Shown: positions 12,250 through 25,761, numbered from the stretch's first letter. The stretch is 64,000 bases of DNA from Balaenoptera acutorostrata (GCF_949987535.1 NC_080074.1:39167641-39231640), one strand, 5' to 3'. Numbers and translations: made by a program. The notes: generated from the sequence alone by a model not told the origin.

Positions 12250-15200
12250 GGCACATCTGTTAAGCTTTCGTTATATTTATCTGTAATATGGGACACTGCA
12301 GATCTTAGAGGATTTTGTAAGGATTAATCAGGATGATGGGTGTAAAAGTATTCTGAAAAGTTTATAATTTACTAAAGTGACTTCTCAATCTAATACTTTC
12401 AGTAAAAATTAAAATAATTTAAGCTTGTGATTCTAAAGAAACATAATCTCATTAACAAGGGAGAATAATGCCTTTCATCACCTTCTATTAAGTTACAGTT
12501 TTATTTTCAAATGACTGTATTGTAGACAGTGATTTAGTATGTCCATTTGAAACATCTGAAATGGAAATTGTCTTGATTTGTTTTCTAAATCACAATTTGT
12601 TATTTATCTATTCACTTTAGTCCAAACATTCCTTGAGAACGCTCTTAATCATTCATGAAAAACAAAGCATCAGTGGTTTTATTTGGCAGAAATCAGTATA
12701 TCTGCCATAATTTTCTCTTTAACGTTTGCATATGAAACAGACATACAAACATGGAATTAATATCACAAATACAATGCAGTCTTATAATGGGGTGCATTAC
12801 CTTACTGATAAACACTACATACTGTCCAACCTGGGAAAAAAATTATCTTAACTTTGTAGAGTTCTTTGTACTTTTTGAAACACCTTCATATGTGTGATCT
12901 AATCTATTCCTCAGAACATCTTCATGAACTGATGGGTATATGAATTTTGATTCCAAATGGAAGCTCTATGCATATTCATGATGTCATTTACCATGAAATA
13001 TTACTTGTCCTAAGAAGGCAAGCTGTTTTGTCAAGATTATGCTTTATGAACTTTTTTATCCCACATTTTCACTTTTTAATATCATTCAGTTGAGAATTTC
13101 AGATCATTTTGTGTTACTGGCATCATGAAAAACTTTACTGTAAGTTTTCTAAAAATTGAACTAGAAAAGTGGACCTATCACAATAACGTCATGGACGTGT
13201 AGAGTAGTTTGCTGAACTTAAATTTCATTTTTAAAATCTAGTGTTTGGTACCAGATGTGAAGAGTGAATCACCATCTCCTTTATGAAGAGGGAAAGGTTT
13301 AATTAGCTTTTTCAAAAGTCTTATTACACATTTCAACCTATAAAGTGAAAGAAGAAAATTCTGTGTTTTAAAGCAGGATGAAAGTAGAGGTGATACCCAC
13401 AGCTGCTCTCGTTTCTGGCAAACCATTCTGACAGGCTCCAGTTTCATTTGGTTCAGATAAAACACATGTTGCTCATTTATTGTACATATGCTTCAAAGTA
13501 TTTTGACAAATCTGATCTAAAAATGTTACAGATGTTCCTCATTATTTTAATTTGCACTTAGTAGCCACCTATAAAAATTTGGCTGTGAACTAGCATTTTC
13601 ACAATATAATTAAGAGAAAATTTAGTCAACATTAATATGTGTTTCAATTCAGTTTCAGTTACAGTTTTGTGATACAGCTAGTGAGCTATACACATTTAAC
13701 AGGTGCTCTGTTATGTTTTTGATAACGAAGACAAATCTTTTTTAACATGTTTCAAATAATTTCAGGTGGAAATAAAATTATTCTGATCCTGTCTTTTAGA
13801 GATTTGCTATTCAGTGTATGGCCCGAGCTCAGGCAGCAATATTATTACTTGAGTACTTTCTAGAAATGAAGAATCTTAGGTGCTATCCTGGACCTACTGA
13901 AGCAGAATCTGCATTTTACCACAATCCGCAGATGATTTGTATACACATTAAAGATTGATAAGCACTCTTTTAGAGGAGGCCTTATAGTAAAACTTTTTTT
14001 TATATGCACACACATGCATATACACATGGGTCAACTCTATTCTGTACTCTCTGTTTTATATAGATATTATAGAAAATGGACTGGCTTGTGGATTGAAGGA
14101 TTTATTTTCTTACCATTTAATACATTTAAAAGTAGACTCACCAGTACTTTCCACAGGCTGTTATCTGTCTTCCATGAATACAAAAACCCACATTAATAAG
14201 TACTGGCTTACCACTCATTTTCAATGACTGACACGTGAAGCAAACTGAAGAACCTGTCACTCATACTTGAATCTTTTAGAGTTTTCATCATTTCTTATTG
14301 TTTTCTGTAACTTTCTATAGAGTAAACTTTTTGGTTGGAACACTAATGGATTGTATTTATTTACACACCCTTGCCATAAAAAACAGAAAGCAGGATTGCC
14401 TGTAAGACTAAAGGACTTAATTTCTTGCATAATAAATTTGATTTTAAAATTACTGTCTTTGGATACCTTGGGAAATTATTATATCTTAATTATTTATACA
14501 CATTATATTACTATATTGTACTTATACTTCATTATGTTAAGATGACTATTAATTATATCTTAATATGTGATACAAAATCAAATTTATGTTTATAAGGACC
14601 TCTGAAATCATGCTGCAGAGTGACTCAGTTCCTTAAAATTCAATTTTATTGGCCATCACTTTTTCTATATGTATATTCCAGCAGAAATAAGTATAAGATA
14701 TGATTCTTACCATAAAAGAAATAAGATAATTAATACTATTTTATGACCCTTAATTGAAATCTATGACAAAATAATTTCATATAGTTCAAAACTTACTTTG
14801 TACATTGTTACTGTCTAACAAAAAGGAGGGTGAATTATTTTCTTTTAAAAAAAATCTCTAATTTGCTACAGTCTGGTTAATTTCTTTGTGTTCAGTTCCA
14901 CCTAATACAGTCCTCAATGATCAGCCTTGGGAAATGAAATAAAGACCGTTTTAGGTAATTTATTCGGAAGTCTCTGGTTGGCACCACAGCAGCACATCAT
15001 TGGTTTATGACCTTGTAACACATTACATTTTTATTACTGTTTTCATACATTTCTGCTGAAGAAACCCTTCAAAATTGTTATTAGGTTGCATACATATCTA
15101 ATGGACAAATACTGATACATTTAACTATGTATTCAAATATACAATATAGTGGTACAGCTTGTTCCTGAAAATGTACAAATGCAGACAGGCTAGAAAAGTA

Positions 15201-15784
15201 CTCGACAACTTCACATGAGCAATTGCACTGTTTAATTTGTCCTTTTGTTTTTCAAACTAAAGATTACAATGCAATTGAAATAGCCCTAAGTGCACCCGAA
15301 GAGCTACTGTGTGTTGTATAAAGGCTAAGTAACGCCAGCAGTGTCAGGGGGTTACTGTTCAGCTGTTCGAGATCATGAGATGATATCTCAGCACTCATAA
15401 AACAGGGGATTCAAAACACAGGGGCATACATGGAAGTACAGATCATTATGACAGTCCTGGAAGTTATCCACGAGAAAAGTCAACACCCTGGAGGCCAAAA
15501 TAACACTACTGAATCAACATTTACAACTTTTGTTCAAGATCAAATCCAATATGTAGGGAAAATTCACATTGAAACATTAACGTAAATATAATAATAATTT
15601 TATATTTGGCTCATTCCCAAAATACAGAAGGCTTCAAAAATCTCTGGGATATCTCTTCTTAAACATTTTACATGTATAATATTTATTCTGTACAAAACAG
15701 ATAACTATCCTGAATTAGCTATTTCCTAGAACTATTCATAAAATGTCAATCCATTTAGTAAGGCACAGTGAGGGAAGCGTAGAG
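12250..15784. other. Repeat-poor flank downstream of PTPRQ
   Basis: Apart from a weak MIR piece at about 12270-12360, I see no named transposon and no supported gene here. It includes the far 3' side of the PTPRQ transcript unit. The lack of repeats over 3 kb is unlike the rest of the window. Confidence 0.4.
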
Positions 15785-15785
15785 A

Positions 15786-15791
15786 TTTATT
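15786..15791 (-). promoter_or_regulatory. Candidate polyadenylation signal of PTPRQ
   Basis: On the minus strand this reads AATAAA, about 94 bases after the stop codon. A second AATAAA lies at 15682-15687. Either could end the transcript; cleavage would follow 10-30 bases further down. Chance matches are common in AT-rich DNA, so the assignment is tentative. Confidence 0.4.
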
Positions 15792-15884
15792 TAAGGTTGC
15801 ACATTTCAATTCAGAAGAGTAAGGGGGTATTTTGGCCCCTGGGATTTGAAAATATCTTCCAGTTGTAATCTTTGGTCTGAACAT

Positions 15885-15922
15885 TTACATGGTGGTTTCT
15901 TCCCATTCAAGCTCAACATCAC
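15885..15922 (-). CDS. PTPRQ: PTPRQ last coding exon and stop
   Basis: 38 coding bases: two bases completing glycine, then DVELEWEETTM and the stop TAA at 15885-15887. The acidic end is the known PTPRQ C-terminus. The last three residues, T-T-M, fit a class I PDZ ligand (S/T-x-hydrophobic), which could tether the protein to a stereocilia scaffold; that is inference. The acceptor is ttatag. The 3' untranslated region continues to lower coordinates. Confidence 0.94.
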
Positions 15923-16173
15923 CTATAACATAAAGTAACATGTCACAAGAGAGAATTGAAGTTAACAGTTCAAAAGATTTAAATGCTTCATGACAAAAAT
16001 ATAGTGTACCTGGAAAGGCTATTATCCTAACTTGGATTAGAGAGAAATTTAAAAATTGATATGTGTGCTAGCCAAGCTTCTAAAACATTTTCAACATATG
16101 GTTATTATTAAATTAATGCTCCTGCTATAGGTGGTAAACTAGTAGTAAATTGATATACATTGCCTCTGTTTAC

Positions 16174-16297
16174 CTTCCATGGCGTCCAAAGAGTCCATCT
16201 TTTGAAGTGCTGAATAGTTAACAAAGCAGATGGGCTGATTACTTCCTTTACTTGATAAGAGATCCAGAACGCACTGATGTAAAAAGATATACTGTGC
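16174..16297 (-). CDS. PTPRQ: PTPRQ penultimate exon, end of PTP domain
   Basis: 124 bases: 41 codons plus one base. It encodes [20 protein letters not shown] and continues [20 protein letters not shown] to [10 protein letters not shown] is the last helix of the catalytic domain, and what follows is the family-specific tail. The acceptor is tctag after a good pyrimidine tract and the donor is GAAG|gtaaac. The next intron is only 251 bases. Confidence 0.95.
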
Positions 16298-17045
16298 CTA
16301 GACACCAAAGAAAGGAAAGGATGGTTAAATAAATGGACGGGGTAGGGATTTTCTTATAAGGGGGGGCTATACTTTTACAGTGAAAAGTAATATTGAATTC
16401 AACAAATGTTAAATAGCTAAGTTAGAGGCACAGAATTTACCATGAATATAAATGATTTTTTATCATTTCAAACATAAGGTTTGCTAAATTCCTGTGGCTT
16501 TTTGTAGTTTCCAGTTTTTTAAAATACTTGTCATTAAATACTAAGTGTTCATATGTTCTTTCTTTCTGTAATTTTAAAAAGTAGCAAATTATATTATTTA
16601 AATTTGTTTATAAGTTTCCTTTTTCCTGTTAGGCATAATTGAGTAATTTTTCTTATAAATACTTTTCTTGTTAGAATGGCTGTTGGAATGCAGATACTAA
16701 ATTTACTTTCAAAAGCTGTGACTGAGCATATCTACACACCATCAGCAAATCTAAAATGTTTAACAATTCTGTTAATCACCCAACATTTGGCCTACTTAAT
16801 GTCAAGGATCTGGTCTCTATTTGTAAATACAAGGCAGGACTCCTAACATTTCATCTAAAGTTTGGATTAAATTCAATACCATCTGGGTTCTTTAAGTTTA
16901 TTCAATATAATTCAATAACCTGTTAGCATTTCTGGGTTTGGACTTTCCCAAAGGTAGTTAAGGTTACAGTCATAGAAAAGCACCCTCATTTTTACATAGG
17001 GAAGGTACCTGAAGTTAAAGGAATATAACCAAATGTTTTAAGATT

Positions 17046-17047
<2 letters not shown>

Positions 17048-17088
<41 letters not shown>
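17048..17088. repeat. (CA)n microsatellite
   Basis: About 20 uninterrupted CA units. Confidence 0.95.
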
Positions 17089-17091
<3 letters not shown>

Positions 17092-17153
17092 TACTGACAA
17101 CTGATTTAAATAGAATGTCCTCTAAAGTGACCATCTTAAGAAGTTATATTCAT

Positions 17154-17951
17154 CTGTCAATGGACACTTAGGTTGCTTCCATGTCCTGGCTATTGTAAAT
17201 AGAGCTGCAATGAACATTTTGGTACATGACTCGTTTTGAATTATGGTTTTCTCAGGGTATATGCCCAGTAGTGGGATTGCTGGGTCGTATGGTAGTTCTA
17301 TTTGTAGTTTTTTAAGGAACCTCCATACTGTTCTCCATAGTGGCTGTATCAATTTACATTCCCACCAACAGTGTCCATTGACAGATGAATGGATAAAGAA
17401 GATTTGGCACATATATACAATGGAATATTACTCAGCCATAAAAAGAAATGAAATGGAGGTATTTGTAATGAGGTGGACGGAGTTAGAGTCTGTCATACAG
17501 AGTGAAGTAAGTCAGAAAGAGAAAAACAAATACAGTATGCTAACACATATATATGGAATCTAAGGGAAAAAAAAAAAAAAGGCCATGAAGAACCTAGTGG
17601 CAAGACGGGAATAAAGACACAGACCTACTAGAGAATGGACTTGAGGATATGGGGAGGGGGTGGGGTGAGATGTGACAGGGTAAGAGAGTGTCATGGACAT
17701 GTATACACTACCAAATGTAAAATAGATAGCTAGTGGGAAGCAGCCGCATAGCACAGGGAGATCAGCTCGGTGCTTTGTGACCACCTAGAGGGGTGGGATG
17801 GGGAGGGTGGGAGGGAGGGAGATGCAAGAGGGAAGAGAAATGGGAACATATTGTATATGTATAACAGATTCACTTTGTTATAAAGCAGATGCTAACACAC
17901 TATTGTAAGGCAATTATACTTCAATAAAGATGTTTGAAAAAAAAAAAAAAA
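17154..17951 (+). mobile_element. L1 insertion with 5' inversion (twin priming)
   Basis: From 17154 to about 17374 an ORF2 segment is in reverse orientation. From 17375 the sequence turns to forward orientation and runs through the ORF2 end and 3' untranslated region to a poly(A) tail. The exact 16-base duplication aagaagttatattcat at 17138-17153 and 17952-17967 brackets the unit, with a TT/AAGA endonuclease-type site. The turn point carries a short overlap: ctgtcaatgga appears near the left end and tccattgacag at the junction. Confidence 0.92.
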
Positions 17952-18089
17952 AAGAAGTTATATTCATATCTATTGCTACTATACCTCAAAACCTTTTTGG
18001 AACTTCTCCACTGAAACGGTCTCTAGAGATTGTTGGTCATTATTAGGAATACCTATTTCTTCGTGGATTACAAAATGTTTCCACACGCA

Positions 18090-18210
18090 TCTCATCACTG
18101 TCAGTTCTATGAGGACAGAACTCTGTCATATTCACTGCTATATTCCCATTGCGTGTAATAGTGCCTGGAATGTGGTAGTTGCGTAATGAATGTTTGTTGA
18201 CTTAGCCTCA
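18090..18210 (+). mobile_element. L2 3' end fragment
   Basis: It matches the L2 3' pattern (tctatgaggacagaactctg, tagtgcctggaatgtggtag, aatgaatgtttgttga). Confidence 0.65.
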
Positions 18211-19669
18211 TTTAATTCTCACAGTTAGCCGATCTTTACCATTTAAGGACAGACTTGATTTGGAGAACATTCAGAAGTCACTAGGGATCAAGTTTGTGAG
18301 GTGGATGATCAATTTACATAATTCAGTTTTGGTAAGAAATGAAGGATTGTTATAAGGTAATAAAAATTCTGTTGAAATTGCTGTTAAATTTTCTTCTCAA
18401 GGTAATTCCAAATGAGTATTTTAAAATATACACTGCACAGTGAATAACATTATTGGCAGAAATATATTGACATGGTATAATTTCTTTGAAAACAACAGTC
18501 ATTTAAATTTATGAGTTCTGGTATTTAAAAAAAAACACATTTGAATTTGAAGTCACATTTGATATGTGAAACTTCTGACTGTCCCAATCTCATCTTTCTC
18601 CTCTGGAAAGAATGATGGGTGTAAACTCTGCCAGCAGGGCAGGCTGAGCTCCACAAGGCAGTACTACATTTTCCAAGATCCCTCTGCCGTGGTGTGTTAT
18701 TGCCAAAGAGGCAGTGAAGAGTTCAGTTCCAGTTTCTACCCTAGATAGTCCTGTTACCTTAAGAATTAAACTTTTCTGATGTTCAGTTTCCTCATCTGGG
18801 GGATCAGAAAAGCTATGTTGTGAGATTTAAGGCCAGCCGTATATATATGTTGCTGGCAAAAAACTAGGCACCAAAAATATATTATTCTTTTTTCTTCTAC
18901 CTCAGGAGTTTACATCAGTCAATTTTCAAGAGAACCAGAGCAGGAAAGGGATTCATCCAGATTAATCCTTTTTTTGAGGCAGGAATAGTATCTCAGGATA
19001 TTATCTCACTGCAGAGTATTCTCTCAGAAAGCTCTTTCACATCTCTTGGGGCTGCTGTGAGCTGTGTTTTGGTAGACAGTGAAAGAACTTTAGGTTCTCT
19101 CCAGGGTCTGGGCCCTCTGGTGTCTTTTAGTGGTGATATATTGCCGAGGTTCCCGCCTCCCCACCCCTGGCCATGGCTACTGTAGTATGTGCTGAGACAG
19201 CATTCCTCATAGAAATTGGAATCATTCCCAAGTGCAAGAGAAGAAACTAAGAAACCACTCTTGTGCAAGGCAATGCTGGTTTATAAGGACTGGAGCCAAG
19301 GTGTGGTCATTTTCCTTTTTTTTCATCACAGAGAAAAGACGGTAAAGGGCATAGCTTCTGGGAACAAAGTCCGGTGAAAGAGACCTTTGGAGTAGCACAT
19401 TTTAAGCGAGGATCTGAGAATTGTGATTTATATCGTTTACAAAGTGGAGGCTAATTATTTAGTAAACATGGATGTACCTTAATTTTATAACCTCTTATGG
19501 AAGGGCTACCTATACTTTTCTTGAATATCGATGAAGATGTACTTATTTCAAACATGCCAACTAATAGTCATGACTTCTACCTATTGATTCAGTAAGTGTT
19601 TATCAGGATTTTAACAACTGCCACCTTTTTATCTTAAAAAGCAATCGGCACAACTATATTGTCAGACCT

Positions 19670-19885
19670 TTACTGCACGCTGGGCATTTACTGCATGCTT
19701 GGTGCTTTAGATACTTTCTCTTATTTAATACTTACAATAAACTTGTGAAAAGTGTAACACAGCTATTTTACAAAAGAGAAATAGCTCAGAGAGGTTAATT
19801 AAACAAAGTCACAAAGCCAGCAATTAGCAGGACTGGAATCTGAACTCAATTCTCTGACACCAAAATTCAGGCTCTTTTCATTCCC
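19670..19885 (-). mobile_element. MIR SINE
   Basis: Reverse complement of the MIR pattern, with cagagaggttaattaaac, gtcacaaagccagcaatta and ggactggaatctgaactc. Confidence 0.75.
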
Positions 19886-21489
19886 CTACCCAACCTGCAG
19901 CATTTTCCTCTGGCTGGTTATTCCAGCATAATGTGTATGACGTTTATAGCATATACTGAATACTGAATTGTGTGAAATTATTCACAGGCATGCTTGAACA
20001 CACTCTTTACAAAGTTTGGTTCCACAAAATTGTAGAGCATGACAAAATTCGACTTCTATTATTTGAAGACCGAATCTAGTCTCTACAAGGAAATATCCCA
20101 ATCATTTGCACCCTCTAACCTATCCTAGAGAGCCAACCAATCTCAATCAATGCCAAGAACATTGATCACCAGTGCACATGTGTACACCCAGGGACACGGG
20201 AGGAAAATGCTAGCTATTTATTCTTATTCTCAACTAAAAATAAGAAAGAATTTTGGTTTTAATAATCATTAATGGTCGTATTGATATTGAAGCCCTTAAA
20301 AGATCTTTGGATAACAACCAGCTACATAATTGGTGGGGTCCACTACAAAATGAAAATACGAGTTTCCTTCCTCAAAAATTATTAAAGATTTTCAAAACAG
20401 TGTCAGCAAACATTAAATCAAGTGCAAGGCCCTTTTGAGCGTGGGGACCTGTGAGACTGCACAGGCTGCGTACCAATGAAGCCAAGCCTGGCCACAAGAC
20501 ATAGTCCATTTCTGAAGTTTCCTAAGGGAAGAGTGATACTTCACTCATGTGCTCCCTTTCAGCATATAAGGGAATGCATATGGATTACAGTACCTAGTTT
20601 GACCTAGCCATCACATAACTGAAGTGGCTTAAAAAGATTCCTACAAAGAGACTGTGGATTAAAGATAGTATCTGTCAGGCAAGCACCAATGAATGACAAT
20701 AAAATGGCAGCGCTGACATTTTTCATGCTCCTAGAATAATTGTCTTATAGCCATGCTGTGAGGTGAAAGCAACAACAGTGTAATCAGATCTGACAAAAAG
20801 CTAGATCACTTTTTAAAAAAATTACAAATAATTTAAAATATGTATTTAAAACCACTATTGAAACAGAATTATTTTCTGCTAAGTGTTTATTTTATCTTTT
20901 GAAAATACCTTATGATAATATGAAGCCACCACTATCAGCAAGGTTGTCAAAATTGCTTATTTGACCTTTATCTCGTGTTTTTCAATTTCTTGTGTACGCT
21001 TTATAATTTACATAATTGCACAATCTACATTCTAAGAATAAATATATATGTATTGGAGTTGAATGCTCAAACATTTCTCCTGAAAGGGCTGTGTGTTCCT
21101 AAAGGTTTGGATGTCTCTGGTCTAGAGCAGCATCTTCCTAAGAACGTTAATGTTCCATGACATCATGGCATTATAGCTTTTGGGGTCAAAAAGTGTTCAA
21201 GGATTTCATAGTCATATAAGTCTGGGAAATGTCCACAAGGGCTCTGTATTTATAATTGTCAATGCACATTAGCATACAGGCTGTAATTCTAAGAAATTCT
21301 TTCTCAAACTTATTTTAGCAAAGAGCCTGTTTTCTCACACCTTTAATGACTGTAAAGCCACTTGTGTTTTCCAGTAGGTACCCTAGAAAATACCATTATA
21401 GAAGATCTGTATATTTACTGTGAGAAAAATCTCTGTGTATCATAAAAATATCAATCCAAAGGTATGACAGGAACATCCTATGTATTATA

Positions 21490-21720
21490 GTTAGACAGAC
21501 TTGGGTTTGAATTTTAGCTCTGACCTTTGAATATCACTAAATTCTTGAACATCTGCGGCCCTATTTGTAAAGCAGAGACCATAACACTTAGTCTGTTGAT
21601 TAGTTTCATTGGCCCTGCCTTACGAATAAAGAATTAAATAAGATAATACATGTAAAGGATCTAGTATAATACTTGGAACCTACTAGACACTCAACAGGGT
21701 TTTTAGTTTCATTACCATTA
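21490..21720 (+). mobile_element. MIR SINE
   Basis: MIR-like: cttgggtttgaattttagct, cctatttgtaaagcag, and an end resembling acttggaacctactagacac. Confidence 0.6.
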
Positions 21721-22289
21721 TACCATATGATTTTTTTAATGACAAAAATCTATATTTTAAAAATATTTTTATGTCCAAACCAGAACAACAAAACAAACAA
21801 CTCCCAGTTAGTTAGTTGATGACATGCTATAACAAACATTATTAGTACTACTAATAAAAAGGGATAAATATGGACAAGTGAAATACACAGAAACCTGTAA
21901 CAACAGTTAATAAACGTTTCCCAAATACAACTTCTAGCATGTTTACAAAAGAAATTAATTTGATTCATTTTCTACGTTTCCTAAAGGCTGAAGACAAATC
22001 CATTTTATGAATTATTTTCTATTTGCCTATCAGTATAAACAAGGTAGGATGAGTAGTCAGTAACAGTGCTGAAGGATAACTGGGGCATGTGGGTTTCAGT
22101 TCTCCTATAATCCCCATCAGCTGCCGTCCCCAAGACCCTGCCCCCACCCAGAGGTTTATAATGTAGGAAAAGAGAATGTCTGCTTGGCTAATATAGTTCA
22201 AGTCCATGTCTAACCAGATCACTGCCACTAAGATCCTCCCAGGCAGAAATTCTAGAGCTGATAACTGCTTGAAGTTTTAGATATCTTAC

Positions 22290-22425
22290 CAGGTTTTGTA
22301 CCATGCACATTCTTTCACTTCTCAGTTCAGCCACTAATCCATATATATCCACAAAATCATGATCATTTATATGTTGTGTTAAGTGGTCCAGAGCAATAAA
22401 AACTCCAGTTCTTCCAACTCCAGCA
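22290..22425 (-). CDS. PTPRQ: PTPRQ exon with rest of P-loop (AGVGRTG)
   Basis: 136 bases: one base completing serine, then 45 codons starting [20 protein letters not shown] and ending [11 protein letters not shown]. Together with the previous exon it gives [10 protein letters not shown], the CX5R phosphate-binding loop with its invariant arginine. The final VQN holds the Q-loop glutamine that positions water for hydrolysis of the cysteinyl phosphate. The acceptor is ctgcag and the donor gtaaga. The exon ends on a codon boundary. Confidence 0.96.
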
Positions 22426-23259
22426 CTGCAGGAAGAGTGAAATTACATGCAAATTATTCAGCAAAAAGGCTGTTCATGTTGATGGTGATGAAGAAGATAA
22501 ACTATGATAGCAATAAATTATAAATAGTTTCTTTTCTTATTTGGAGGTAGATTTTCTTTGGAGTTTCTTTGGATTTATATTGTTCCCAAGACTGTTTCGA
22601 CAGAGCAAGATGATTATCATTAATACTCTGTCAAATATTTGAGGTTTTTTTTAACCAGTTGAACTTTCCCTCTTCTTTCATAATATTTTAAGGGTTGTAG
22701 TTGGAGAAGTATGGGGAAGATTTTTAAAAATCATTGAAAATTCTTAACCCCAGAAACTTTTTATTGAATATATTTTTGGTTACCAATAGGAATGCTAAAC
22801 ATGAAAAATGTCAACTATAGTATTTAGCCCATATAGTACTTCCTCTGCATCACATTGATAGACTCTCGTGTGTTCTTTTCACTTTCCCTAGAATTTTCTT
22901 TTCCTTCCTATAGATAATAAAATTGGAAAGCTATTTCCTTTTAAGAAATTAGTTTAATACTGAAGGACAGGTATGTGCTCCATATAAACGGTTAATTGAT
23001 AAACCTGACAGGATTTTTTCAGAAATTCCAATTAGAAAGACTCCTAGGTACTTAAATGGTTAATATAGGAAGTAAATCTGAAAAAAAAAAAAAAAACATT
23101 TGAAAGGTCACCTAGTCTTAAATGTCAGTTTGAACATCACAAAACTGCCATCTTTGTAGGTAAAAAATATTCTAATGTCGACAATACCTATGATTCAACC
23201 TAAGAAATAGCATTACAACATAAATCTGATCACTATAACACATACACATATATGCCCGA

Positions 23260-23965
23260 ACAGAGTAATCAGTCATTACATCATTCAATATATTTTGAGT
23301 GTCAGACACTGTCCTAGGCATCTGGGGTACAGCAGTGAACAATACAAAGTCCCTGAACTCATGGAGCTCATATTCTAGAGGACGGAGAATGGTAGTCCAC
23401 ACAAAAAAGAAACATGCATAGGATATACCCAGCTGCAATAAGTGCTATGGAGAAAGATAAATTAGGTTAAGGAGATAAAAGGTGATAGGGTAGGATAGGG
23501 TCTTAGAGAAAGGTTCTCTGACAATGTGATATTTGAAAAGAAACGAGTAGGGTTAGGGAGTGCACCACGTGTGTACCTGGGAGAGGAGCATCGCGGCCTG
23601 AGGGCGCGGGAAGAGAACAGATCTGAGTGGGAGGGTGTTCTGTGTGTTCAAAGAAAAGCAAGGAGACCAGGGTGGGGAGAGTGTGTGAAGAGGTGATGGG
23701 GGGCAGGGATCAGAGTATGTGCTGTTGGGTTGGATGTGGAACGTGAGAGGAAGCAGGGAGTTGAGGATGAGTCTAGGGTTTCTGGACAAAGCAGAGTGGA
23801 CTGCTGTTCACCAAGATGGGGATGAGAAGGAGTGAGTCTGGAGACTGATCTAAGTGTTCTGTTTTGGACACATCAAATTTTCAGAATGTTGTGGTTAAAC
23901 CGGAAGTTCAATGTGTAAGTCTAAAGTTGAGGTGAGAAGTTGGGGTTGGAGATAATCATTAAGTA
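23260..23965 (-). mobile_element. L2 fragment
   Basis: It opens with the reverse complement of the L2 3' end (gtgtcagacactgtcctagg, acagcagtgaacaatacaaa, catggagctcatattctaga) and continues through degraded L2 3' sequence including ttctgttttggacacatcaa. Confidence 0.75.
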
Positions 23966-24629
23966 GACAGTTTTAAAATGATATTTAAAAATGATTATTA
24001 ATATAAGCATACTTTTCCTCTGGTCTCTTTTATCTATTTAAATCACAAAGGAGGAGACTACTGTTTTTGAGGCTACAAGAGAGAAGGTACTTTTCTTTTT
24101 TAATGGATTTTTAAATCCACTATTTTAATCCAGTGGCAGTGTATATGTAAAATATGGAGAAGCTGAAGGAAGCTTACTATCCATTGTAATCATCAATAAT
24201 GGCAGTTTAAAATCAATCACTGACTTTATAAGCAAACTGTTATTCTATTTATACTATATACTGGTCTGTTAAAAATTTTATGTGTATGGAGGGGATACGG
24301 AATTGGGAGGGTAAGAATGAGGCTTTTACTTTTAATTCTATATGTTTTTAAATATATAAAAGATATCTCATAATGAGCAAGCATTTGTGTATTACTCTTA
24401 CAATTTAAAAAATCTAAAATATTCCTGGAAAATGTAGACTCATTTAAATTACATGTTGAGTTCTTTCCTCTAAAAGAAAAAGTTTAAAAATTGGATGGAT
24501 TACTATTTTCTTACATATTTAACCACATTAATTATAGTATATTCCCATTAGAATAATTATCCATCAATTAATTTTTGGAATTATTATAATTAATAATTAT
24601 TAATGGGTTAAAATATATTGTTACTTAAA

Positions 24630-24915
24630 TTTTTTTATTGTAGCAAAAGATACATAACATAAAATTTACCACTTTAACCATATTTAAGTGCACAATTCAG
24701 TGGCATTAAGCACATTCACAGTCTTGTGCAACCATCACCACTATCTGTTTCCAGAATATTTTCATCATCCCAAACAGAAGCTATGTACCCGTTAAACAGT
24801 AACTCTCCATTTCTCTCTCTCCCAAGTCCCTAGTAACCACAATTCCAGTTTCTTGTCTCTATGAATTTACCTCTTGTAGGTATCTCATATAAGTGGAATC
24901 ATAAAACAGTATATT
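24630..24915 (-). mobile_element. Old L1 3' end
   Basis: Same L1M-type 3' region as at 237: acataaaatttaccacttta, cacaattcagtggcattaag, tgtgcaaccatcaccactat. Confidence 0.8.
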
Positions 24916-25761
24916 ATCACCCACTTTTTCTCTAATTTACAAACTACAACTGTTGAGGAAACTCATGTTGAGATTGATTTAGATATATCATGTTAGAAAT
25001 CATAAATCATATCAATATGTCCAGAACTCTGAATTCTAAACAACTGTGAGCTTTATTTCTTTTTGCGGGGGAGTATTGGTATTTCAGTGGTATAAAATAC
25101 CAGTGAAAATAAAGAGGGGAAAAATCTTAATTTATAGTCACATTCTATTTATCATCTTCAAAAAGCTAGGTCAAAGAAAGACATTTGAATAGTTTGTAAA
25201 AATTTTGAATCATGCTTGGTTTGGTCACTTAATTTGATCTTTATTTTAAAGTTCATTTTCTTTATTCTTTGTAAGTCAAATCTAGAAATTTGCTTTTACA
25301 AAAAAGTTTAAATTAGTATATTAGACTAATATCAGTTGAAATAATGAAGGATCAGATGTTTATTCATAAAAATCAAAAAATCCTACATGCCCACACTCAT
25401 CCATTTGATGTGTAGCCACATAAAAAATGGGCTACAATTTTTTTTTTTTTTAATTTGAAGGCCTTCGAGAGGTATAATCCAGTCAAGATTTCAGGAAAAT
25501 TCCTGTACCAGAATATATATTTTCCCTTGCTTTTAGACATAGTCATTACTCATTTTATCTCTGCCATCTAACCTTTTATAAAACTACATCTTGATTTGTT
25601 ATAACCAGTAAAATATCTGAAAACTAAAAGCTGGATTGAATCTACATTAACATTCTGCCAGAAAATCAATGGTGTCGTGATCATAAAAAGGTCACGCTGA
25701 GTTTCAGTACCATTTCTAGTGTTTCTAGTGTTCAAGGGTTCTAAAAATCTCTCTTTCTTAC

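Larger units (their letters stand above)
16298..22289 (-). other. PTPRQ intron
   Basis: Holds a CA microsatellite, a twin-primed L1, an L2 3' end near 18090-18210, a MIR near 19670-19885 and a MIR near 21490-21720. The remainder has no supported feature. Confidence 0.8.
22426..25761 (-). other. PTPRQ intron
   Basis: Holds an L2 in reverse orientation and an L1 3' end. The rest has no supported feature. Confidence 0.8.

Noticed and set aside
11359..12327. 322-codon open frame as a protein-coding gene
   Set aside because: It consists of the 39-base tandem repeat, which stays open because 39 is a multiple of three; other frames are open too, and there are no domains or splice context.
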